Below, piece after piece: positions 14,569-22,400 of a stretch of 50,899 bases of DNA. The DNA is taken from assembly GCF_030532915.1 (NCBI RefSeq), contig NZ_JAUNKD010000018.1, positions 6,396 through 57,294 on the forward strand, given 5' to 3'. The translations under genes and the position numbers were made by a program. Origin of the DNA: Capnocytophaga sp. (lineage in GTDB: Bacteria > Bacteroidota > Bacteroidia > Flavobacteriales > Flavobacteriaceae). Numbering within the stretch: position 1 is the first letter of the stretch; each line of letters opens with the position of its first letter. The notes under the pieces were generated by a model that was not told the origin of the DNA, did no database searches, and saw only the letters and a list, made by a program, of their open reading frames with translations.

Positions 14569-15690
14569 ATGAAAATAGGCATTATCGGAGCAGGAATCGG
14601 CGGACTTACCACAGCCTTAGCCCTGAAAGGAAACGACCGACAAATAACAATTTACGAAAAAGCTACCCAAATTAAACCTGTGGGAGCCGGTATTGTTATG
14701 GCAAGTAACGCGATGCAAGTGTTTGATACACTGGGAATCCGAAAAGTCATCGAAAATTCGGGTCATATCGTCTCTGAAATATACATTGCTGATAATCAAT
14801 TAAAAACAATATCCAAAACGAATCTTACAAATTTAGAACTAAAATACGGCGTAAAAAACATTGCTATCCACCGTGCCGATTTACAAAAAATATTAACAGA
14901 AGCTATTGGTTATGAAACCATTAAACTTTCAAAGCGTTTGTTAAAAATTGAAGATAATAACAATTATAAACTCATTTTTGAAGACGGAAATTCAGAAGTT
15001 TGCGATGTATTAATTGGAGCTGACGGCATTCATTCTGTCATTAGAAATCAATTATTTGGGGGCGGAAAAATCAGAAATACCAACCAAAAATGTTGGCGAG
15101 GATTGTGCGATTTCAAATTATCCGAAGAGTACAAACACAAAGCATTTGAACTATGGGGGAAGGGAAAACGATTTGGTTTTGTACAAGTTAGCAACCAAAA
15201 AGTATATTGGTATGCCGTGATAAACAGCCATTTACAACAAGAAAAAAACAATCTTTTACATCTGTTCAGCGATTTTCATCACGATGTTTTAACCTTGATT
15301 GAAGCGACACCAAAAGAGGCTATCATTCTAAACGATATTATTGATTTACAACCCATTAACAAATGGTGCAAAAATAAGATATGTTTAATTGGAGATGCTG
15401 CCCACGCTACCACCCCAAATATGGGACAGGGAGCTTGTCAAGCAGTAGAAGATGCGTTTGTTTTGGGAAAATTGTTCAAAGAAAGTAACAATATTGAGCA
15501 AATTTTTGCCAAATATGAGCAATTACGAATGAAAAAAGCACATTATATCGCCAATATGAGTCAAAAAATAGGGAAAATAGCTCATTTTGAAAATAATTTG
15601 GCTATGTGGTGCAGAAATCAACTGCTGAAAACAGTACCTGATTCATTCAATGAAAAACAATTGGATAAGATTTTTAACATAACTTACTGA
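14569..15690 (+). CDS. FAD-dependent monooxygenase (aromatic hydroxylase type, 373 aa)
   Basis: A group A flavin monooxygenase that would hydroxylate an aromatic or heteroaromatic compound using NAD(P)H and O2. The FAD-binding motif GIIGAGIGGLTTALAL is at residues 3-18. The DG-type motif is DVLIGADGIHSVIRNQLFG (about 147-165) and the second FAD motif is LIGDAAHATTPNMGQGACQAVEDA (about 274-297). Length matches the family. From memory it resembles the 3-hydroxybenzoate/urate hydroxylase-like branch and could also act on antibiotics, but no close match is claimed. The ATG at 14569 is preferred over a TTG one codon earlier. MerR and Crp/Fnr regulators follow directly. Confidence 0.85.
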   Translation: MKIGIIGAGIGGLTTALALKGNDRQITIYEKATQIKPVGAGIVMASNAMQVFDTLGIRKVIENSGHIVSEIYIADNQLKTISKTNLTNLELKYGVKNIAIHRADLQKILTEAIGYETIKLSKRLLKIEDNNNYKLIFEDGNSEVCDVLIGADGIHSVIRNQLFGGGKIRNTNQKCWRGLCDFKLSEEYKHKAFELWGKGKRFGFVQVSNQKVYWYAVINSHLQQEKNNLLHLFSDFHHDVLTLIEATPKEAIILNDIIDLQPINKWCKNKICLIGDAAHATTPNMGQGACQAVEDAFVLGKLFKESNNIEQIFAKYEQLRMKKAHYIANMSQKIGKIAHFENNLAMWCRNQLLKTVPDSFNEKQLDKIFNITY

Positions 15691-15696
15691 AATTAA

Positions 15697-16005
15697 ATGA
15701 ACAAAGAGAACAACGACCTTGGTTTTGATTTTGAATTTTTAGAGAAATTGGTGGTGGGCATTGGTGAGGTGTCGCAAATCACGGGCATTCCAACGCGACA
15801 AATTCGCTATTGGGAAGACAAGGGTATCATCAAAAGTCTGACCGAAGAGGAGGGCAAAAACCGCCGATACAATTATCAGAATATCAAAAAAATGCTACTC
15901 ATCAAAGAACTGATGGATGAAGGCTACACCCTTGATGCTTCCGCTGAAAAAGTACAAAAACGAATGGAGATGATCAGTCAAATGTTGGAAAAATTAAAGA
16001 AATAA
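15697..16005 (+). CDS. MerR-family transcriptional regulator (102 aa)
   Basis: It starts six bases after the monooxygenase, so the two are likely co-transcribed. The helix-turn-helix with the MerR signature (GIGEVSQITGIPTRQIRYWEDKGIIKS) lies at about residues 22-48, followed by NRRYNYQNIKKMLLIKELMDEGYTL and a coiled-coil tail. It has no long ligand-binding C-terminal domain, so it is a minimal MerR protein. A role in controlling the monooxygenase operon is plausible and not shown. Confidence 0.88.
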   Translation: MNKENNDLGFDFEFLEKLVVGIGEVSQITGIPTRQIRYWEDKGIIKSLTEEEGKNRRYNYQNIKKMLLIKELMDEGYTLDASAEKVQKRMEMISQMLEKLKK

Positions 16006-16052
16006 CGGATTGGGAATTACTATTTTTAATTAAAACTCATACGGTTACCGCA

Positions 16053-16616
16053 ATGCAGAAACTTGTAAATCACATACAATCAACGCTTTCTGGCTGTATT
16101 ATTACCGCATCGGATTTGGAAGAATTCTTCATCTTAAAGCCGGTAATGAAAGGAGCGGTTTTACTTCCTATAGGAAGCGTGTGCAAACACTATTACTTTG
16201 TAAATCAAGGTATTTTACGGATTTTCTACTTTGATGAAAACGGCGATGAACACACCAGTTGGGTGGCTTTTGAAGGCTATTTTTTCACTGAAACAGAGAG
16301 TTTTACACGCCAAACGCCCTCAAAATACGGCATCATAGCTACGGAAAACACCGAAATTTTGCAAATCAAAAAAACAGACCTTGACAAACTCCTCCATACG
16401 CAACCTTGGTTTTCCAAATATATGATAATCAACCAGCAAGAAACAATTCTGAATTTGATTAAAACCATTGAATTGTTTCAAAATCAGTCTGTGAAAGACC
16501 GTTACCAAGCCCTTTTTGAACACCCCGAGTTCATTAAAAAAGTAAAACAAAAAGACCTCGCCTCAATGCTCGGAATGAGCAAGTTTTCAATTAGTAGAGT
16601 AAAAAGGGGGCGATAA
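16053..16616 (+). CDS. Crp/Fnr-family transcriptional regulator (187 aa)
   Basis: The N-terminal cyclic-nucleotide-binding-like barrel spans about residues 20-125 (VLLPIGSVCKHYYFVNQGILRIFYF, SWVAFEGYFFTE). The C-terminal helix-turn-helix is short (KQKDLASMLGMSKFSISRVK, 164-183), which is typical of the Bacteroidota Crp group that senses unknown ligands. It lacks the cysteines of Fnr, so it is not an iron-sulphur oxygen sensor. It follows the MerR gene by 47 bases. About 380 bases without a gene come next. Confidence 0.85.
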   Translation: MQKLVNHIQSTLSGCIITASDLEEFFILKPVMKGAVLLPIGSVCKHYYFVNQGILRIFYFDENGDEHTSWVAFEGYFFTETESFTRQTPSKYGIIATENTEILQIKKTDLDKLLHTQPWFSKYMIINQQETILNLIKTIELFQNQSVKDRYQALFEHPEFIKKVKQKDLASMLGMSKFSISRVKRGR

Positions 16617-16999
16617 TGGATTTAAACAGCAATAAAGTCCTATCAACAACATTGTTTTGTATCACACCAAACAATAGTACAAAATTCGCCCCCTCAAACA
16701 CCACTTCCTTACGCTTACATATCCTAAAAATACAGTACAAATTAGGGTGCTAACTAAGCATATTATTTAATTGTGAAGCTCAATTCATTGGTATTATCCG
16801 TTCCTAAAATACCTTATCAAGAGATATTTAATACATTACAGAAAGACATTGAGTATATCATTAAAATACAAAAAAACACCTTATTTCCTGTCTAATTCTC
16901 TTTATATAAATAATTTATCATCATAAAAACGGTCATTTTCACATTGTATTACAATTATTAACGAATTTAACGTACCTTTGCCCACCAAAAACCTTGCTT
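16617..16999 (+). promoter_or_regulatory. Intergenic region with uvrD promoter box TACCTTTG
   Basis: TACCTTTG at 16973-16980 fits TANNTTTG and lies 20 bases before the helicase start. I see no convincing TTTG at the normal distance; a TTG at 16944-16946 is 26 bases away. The rest (16617-16940) holds no frame I can defend and no clear hairpin; it could contain decayed sequence. Confidence 0.5.
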
Positions 17000-19342
17000 A
17001 TGGAACAATATTTATCGCTGCTTAATGATGCGCAAAGAGCTCCCGTACTGCAAAAAGACGGTGCGTTAATGGTCATCGCCGGTGCCGGTTCGGGCAAAAC
17101 GCGCGTGCTTACCTACCGCATCGCCAATCTGATGCACCAAGGGGTTGATGCTTTCAACATTCTGGCACTGACCTTTACCAACAAAGCCGCCAACGAAATG
17201 AAAAAACGAATTGCGGAAATTGTGGGCGGTAGCGAAGCTAAAAACCTGTGGATGGGAACGTTTCATTCCGTTTTCGCAAAAATTTTACGCATCGAAGCCG
17301 ATAAATTGGGTTATCCGCAAAACTTTACCATTTACGACACCCAAGATTCACAACGCCTTATCAGTGCCATCATCAAAGAAATGGCACTAGACAAGGACAT
17401 CTATAAATACAAACAAATTCAGTCCCGCATTTCGTCCTTTAAAAACAGCTTAATCACCGTTCAGGCATACTTCAACGACCCCGAATTGATGGAAGCCGAT
17501 GCAATGGCAAAACGCCCGCGTATGGGTGAAATTTACCAAGCCTACGTTGAACGGTGCTTCAAAGCCGGCGCAATGGACTTTGACGATTTACTACTGAAAA
17601 CCAATGAATTACTAAACCTTCACCCCGATGTGTTGGCAAAATATCAAAATCGGTTTCGATACATTTTGGTTGATGAGTACCAAGACACCAATCACTCGCA
17701 ATATCTTATCGTTAAGGCACTTGCCGACCGTTTTCACAACATCTGCGTGGTGGGCGACGATGCTCAAAGTATTTATGCTTTCCGCGGGGCGAATATCAAC
17801 AATATTTTAAACTTCCAGCGTGATTATCCAAACGTTCAGGTGTACCGATTGGAACAAAATTATCGCTCCACCAAAAACATTGTCGAAGCCGCCAATTCGG
17901 TTATCGAACACAACAAAACCCGCTTGGATAAGGTTGTTTGGACAGCCAACGAAACGGGCGAACCCATCAAAGTACACCGCAGCCCGACCGACTCCGACGA
18001 GGGGCGTTTCGTGGCGGGTTCCATCTTTGAAACCAAAATGCAAAAACAGCTCCCCAACGGGCATTTTGCCGTGCTTTACCGAACCAATTCCCAATCACGA
18101 GCCATTGAAGATGCCTTGCGAAAACGCGATATTCCATACAGAATTTACGGCGGATTGTCTTTCTATCAACGGAAGGAAATTAAAGATATGTTGGCTTATT
18201 TACGCCTGATTATCAACCCCAATGACGAAGAAGCCCTTATCCGAATTATTAATTTTCCGGCAAGGGGAATCGGGGCAACCACCATTGAAAAACTAACTTT
18301 CACCGCCAATCATTACAAAAAATCAATCTTCGAGGTGATGTACAACATCAACCGAATCGAAGGGCTGAGCATCAGTTCGGGTATCAAACAACGCCTCACT
18401 GAATTTGTGGTGATGATTCGTAACTTTCAGGATTTCAGCAAACAAGCCAATGCTTTTGAAGTAGCCGAACAAGTTGCCCGAAAAACGGGATTATTACAAG
18501 AATTTAAGAAAGACGGCACACCCGAAGGCATCGCCAAAATGGAAAATATCGAGGAAATGCTTAACGGAATCAAGGATTTTGTGGAAGGACAGCAAGATGT
18601 TGCCGACAGCACCGCCAGCCTTTCCGAATATTTGGAAGACGTATCGCTCGCCACCGATATGGATAAAGAAATTGAGGACGATGACCGCGTGGCACTGATG
18701 ACCATTCACCTTGCCAAAGGATTGGAATTTCCGCACGTGTATATCGTTGGTATGGAGGAAGATTTGTTCCCGTCGGCGATGAGCGTGCATTCGCGTTCGG
18801 AACTGGAAGAAGAACGTCGCTTGTTTTACGTTGCCCTGACCCGAGCCGAAAAGCAAGCCTACCTCACGTATGCCGAAAGTCGTTACCGTTGGGGAAAACT
18901 CACTGATGCCGAACCGAGTCGCTTTATTGATGAAATTGATTCGCAATTTTTGCAGTATTTAACCCCGCCGGTTTCTAACCCGAATTATCGTTACAAACCG
19001 CTGATTAACAGAGATATTTTCGGTGAAGTGGACAAAAGCAAATTACGCCTTCAAAAGCCGATAAGCTCCACACCACCGCCTAGCCACGCCCCTACGGGTG
19101 ATGCCCTACAACGACTGCGGAAACTAAAACCCGTAAACAGCCAAAACGGCAATCAATCGGGCGTTTCTTCTTCCGTAAGTAGCTCATTACAAATTGGTTC
19201 TATTGTGGAACACGAACGCTTCGGACGCGGAAAAGTACTAAACTTGGAAGGTGCCGGCAACGACCGAAAAGCGGAAATCAATTTTGAAGTGGGCGGCATC
19301 AAAAAGATTTTACTAAAATTTGCCAAACTGACCGTCGTTTAA
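17000..19342 (+). CDS. UvrD/PcrA-type superfamily 1 DNA helicase (780 aa)
   Basis: A 3'-5' DNA helicase for excision repair and clearing of replication obstacles. Motif I is GAGSGKT (28-34). Other blocks are LTFTNKAANEMKKRI, DEYQDTN (motif II), VVGDDAQSIYAFRGA (motif III), QNYRSTKNI (motif IV), MTIHLAKGLEFPHVYIVG (motif V) and RRLFYVALTRAEKQAYLTYA (motif VI). A C-terminal Tudor-like element starts near residue 730 (GSIVEHERFGRGKVLNLEG), as in PcrA and UvrD, which links the protein to RNA polymerase. Length is normal. The ATG at 17000 follows a promoter; a TTG two codons earlier is less likely. A strong terminator lies after the stop. Confidence 0.93.
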   Translation: MEQYLSLLNDAQRAPVLQKDGALMVIAGAGSGKTRVLTYRIANLMHQGVDAFNILALTFTNKAANEMKKRIAEIVGGSEAKNLWMGTFHSVFAKILRIEADKLGYPQNFTIYDTQDSQRLISAIIKEMALDKDIYKYKQIQSRISSFKNSLITVQAYFNDPELMEADAMAKRPRMGEIYQAYVERCFKAGAMDFDDLLLKTNELLNLHPDVLAKYQNRFRYILVDEYQDTNHSQYLIVKALADRFHNICVVGDDAQSIYAFRGANINNILNFQRDYPNVQVYRLEQNYRSTKNIVEAANSVIEHNKTRLDKVVWTANETGEPIKVHRSPTDSDEGRFVAGSIFETKMQKQLPNGHFAVLYRTNSQSRAIEDALRKRDIPYRIYGGLSFYQRKEIKDMLAYLRLIINPNDEEALIRIINFPARGIGATTIEKLTFTANHYKKSIFEVMYNINRIEGLSISSGIKQRLTEFVVMIRNFQDFSKQANAFEVAEQVARKTGLLQEFKKDGTPEGIAKMENIEEMLNGIKDFVEGQQDVADSTASLSEYLEDVSLATDMDKEIEDDDRVALMTIHLAKGLEFPHVYIVGMEEDLFPSAMSVHSRSELEEERRLFYVALTRAEKQAYLTYAESRYRWGKLTDAEPSRFIDEIDSQFLQYLTPPVSNPNYRYKPLINRDIFGEVDKSKLRLQKPISSTPPPSHAPTGDALQRLRKLKPVNSQNGNQSGVSSSVSSSLQIGSIVEHERFGRGKVLNLEGAGNDRKAEINFEVGGIKKILLKFAKLTVV

Positions 19343-19388
19343 TCGGCTTTTTTAGCAATTTCCCTAATTAAGAATATACCAAAAACAA

Positions 19389-19416
19389 GGCGGGCGATTC
19401 AAAAGAATCGCCCGCC
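19389..19416. terminator. Bidirectional terminator between uvrD and the T9SS protein
   Basis: A perfect 12-bp GC-rich stem (arm GGCGGGCGATTC, loop AAAA) lies between two convergent genes. It ends the helicase transcript to the right and, with an A-rich left flank, the adhesin transcript to the left. Confidence 0.9.
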
Positions 19417-19440
19417 TATTTTGATTTTATGAGATTTCAC

Positions 19441-22400
19441 TTAGCGCATTAGCGTAAAATTACCGACAAACTTACGCGTGTCACGGAACTCGTTAGTTTC
19501 AATGGTGTACCAGTAATCACCCGACGGAAGCGGCGTTCCGTTGTAAGTACCGTCCCACGATTCGCCCTCGCGTAACAACTTGATAAATCGCCCGTTACGG
19601 TCATAAATCTGCGTAATCATCTTCGGATACGATTTGGTGTTTTTAGGGCTCCATCGGTCGTTATTCCCATCATTATCAGGCGTGAAGAAATTCGGTACGT
19701 TAAAATCAACAAATACTTTTTCAAGTTCCAAAATAACTTCACAGCCCAAAGCATCACGCACCTCAGCCCGCACTTGCTTCACGGTTCTTCCTTGTGCGTC
19801 CACATAGCCGGCATCTGAAAACAACATCACATAAGTAGGTGTATTTGAAGGTTTTCCGTTAAATACATATTGATAAGGTGCACGCCCTCCTGTTGCTTGA
19901 ATTGCCACAACTGACGGGTCAGCGTGCGGAACTTCCGTTACCGAAAGTGGCTGTAAATGCGTTATCGAAAAGGTATCGGCAAGCGTGTACTGACAAGTTT
20001 CATAGAAAAACGTCAAGGCAATAGGCATATTTTCAGGAAGTTGGCTTGTTTCAATATATCCCGTTTTATTTTCAAACCGAACAAACGGAACGCTTTGCGA
20101 TAGTTCGGTGCTGTTCACCGCATAACGCAACCTGCCAAAATCCAGATTGTTACTTTCAAACCGAATCACCGCAACGCTTGATGCCGTGTTGTTTTCACAA
20201 GCCTCTTCAACAGATACCGATGCTTTCAACGACGGAATCGTACGCAACGAAACCCGAGCAATGGCAATACAACCATTGGCATTTTCAACTCGTGCGAATA
20301 AAACGCTTTGCTGATGAGGCGGCACCTGATAAAGTGTTGTTTTTAAAACGGAATTAATACCTTGTTTCGCCTCATCTTCACTCATATAATAGCTAACCGA
20401 TACGCCGGCAGTGGTCGTTACCTGGCTGTCAAGTGTATTTAAATCAAGCGGATACTGCCCGTCGGCATCATCATCACACAGGGTTAAATCCACTGCCGTT
20501 GCCACAGGACTTCCGACTTTTTCAAGCGTAAGCGAACGTACTTGTGCGCAACCTTCGGCATTGGCAAAACGCACCCAAACGACCTTCTGCCCTACCGCAA
20601 AATCGTAATCGGTAAGGTTACCCGTAATGGGCAAAAGTCCGTTTTCGGCATCGGTTTGTGAGTTGTGGAAAGTAACCGCAAGTGAACTCTGCAAAGGATG
20701 TTGCGTAAGTTGCATCGCTTGGGCTTCTTGCAACAGATTGACAGTTACCCGATTTCCGTTATTGTCAAACTCACAAATGGTTGCCCCTACCCTATCGGTA
20801 GCCTGAATATACGGATGTACCACAAGCCGAATTTCTGCCCAATCATCACAAAAACCACCGGCACTAAGTCGGGCAAACACCGTTTCGGAATAGGGATTCA
20901 CATTGGTATAGATCGTCGGGTTTGGTATGGGATTTGTTTGGTTTTGCGCATCGGCATAGGTTGGGTAAAATACAAAATTAACGCCCGCTTGTGAGGAAAT
21001 AACGCTCTGTGCCTGCGTTAAATCAAACTGTTGTAACCCGTTATCTGAACTGCCATCGCAAAGGGTAAGCGTGGCGGTTCGGGCTTGAATGGCGGGTTTT
21101 AAAAGTGCATCAAAATTGATAATCGCTTGTGAGGCACAACCAATACCGCCGTTGGCAACCACCCTGACAAAAACACTATGGCGAAGCTGATTCGGCACAA
21201 GAGGATTCGGGTAAAAATCGGCATACGAAAAGCCGTAATTTTCAGGTTGAGCGATGGCGTTCGTTCCGTTTTGGGCATCAGTCAGCGTGTTGTGATACGT
21301 AAAGGTGTACAACAACGCCACATTGGGTTCGTTGGTTATGATTCGCGACATATATCGGGTTAAATCTTCCGTGAACGAACCCGAAAGGTCGGTATCACAA
21401 CGATTTTCAAACACGGTGTTCACTTTGGGCGACGGATAAATCGAAACCGCCAATCGCTTAATGATAAAACAGCCCGTGCTTTTGCTGACGAATTTTATCC
21501 AAACCACCGATGTCGGGATTACGTAATAATCCGTAATATCAGACGTAATTGCCACATCGTTTACCGCATCGGTGTGCGATTCGTGGTAAGTTACGGTATA
21601 TTGGGTTGTATCCGAAACCATTTTTGCCGGATAGGTTGTCAGGTCAATGCGCCCGTTAAGCTGTCCGTCGGCACAAAAAGCGATACTCGTGTCAGTAACA
21701 GCAAGTTGCGGATGCTCAGTGAACGTTATTGATGAAACCGAAAAGCAGTTCGTGGCGTTATTTTCGGTTCGAACATAAAGCGTAACCGGAAAACCGGAAA
21801 TGGTGTAACTCGTTCCGATGGCGTTTGTGGCAGTAAGAGCCTCGTTTTCGGTGGCAAAAAATTGGAAATTATCATTAAGGGTAAGCGCTCGCCCGATAAT
21901 TTCTTCGCGATAGGCATTCAAATTCACTACTTCGGAGGTATTCCCTGCCGGATTGCGACTGCTGTTATTACAAATAACTTTTGTCAAATTCGTTACCTCA
22001 GGCGACTTCACCAAATCAAACACCACATCTTTAACATAGAAACAATCCGTACCAACGGGTGTAATGCGCACCCAAGCCGTTTGGTTTTGCGTGGCAGTTA
22101 GGGTGGTCTGTGAGGCTGTGTTTGCCAGTGCATCGGCTTGCGTGCCATACAACGCAAAATCCATCGTGGCGTTAAGCGTTGTTGGGTTATTTGCAACCAA
22201 CTGATTTTTAACTTCGGAAAGAGAAACCGCCTCTTGCCCGTCGTTAGCAAAATCACACACAGCCACTTTGTTGCTTGTTATTTCGGGGAACGACACCAAA
22301 TTAACAACCAAAGGCAGCACTTTCACGCAGCGCGTTTGCAAATCAAGCACACGCACATAAACCGTAGTGGAAGCCGTGGTAAGGGTCATCAAAACCGATT

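Noticed and set aside
16609-16615. A G5 run near the end of the Crp/Fnr gene as a phase-variation site.
   Set aside because: Five G is too short to be a plausible slippage site and it lies in the last codons.
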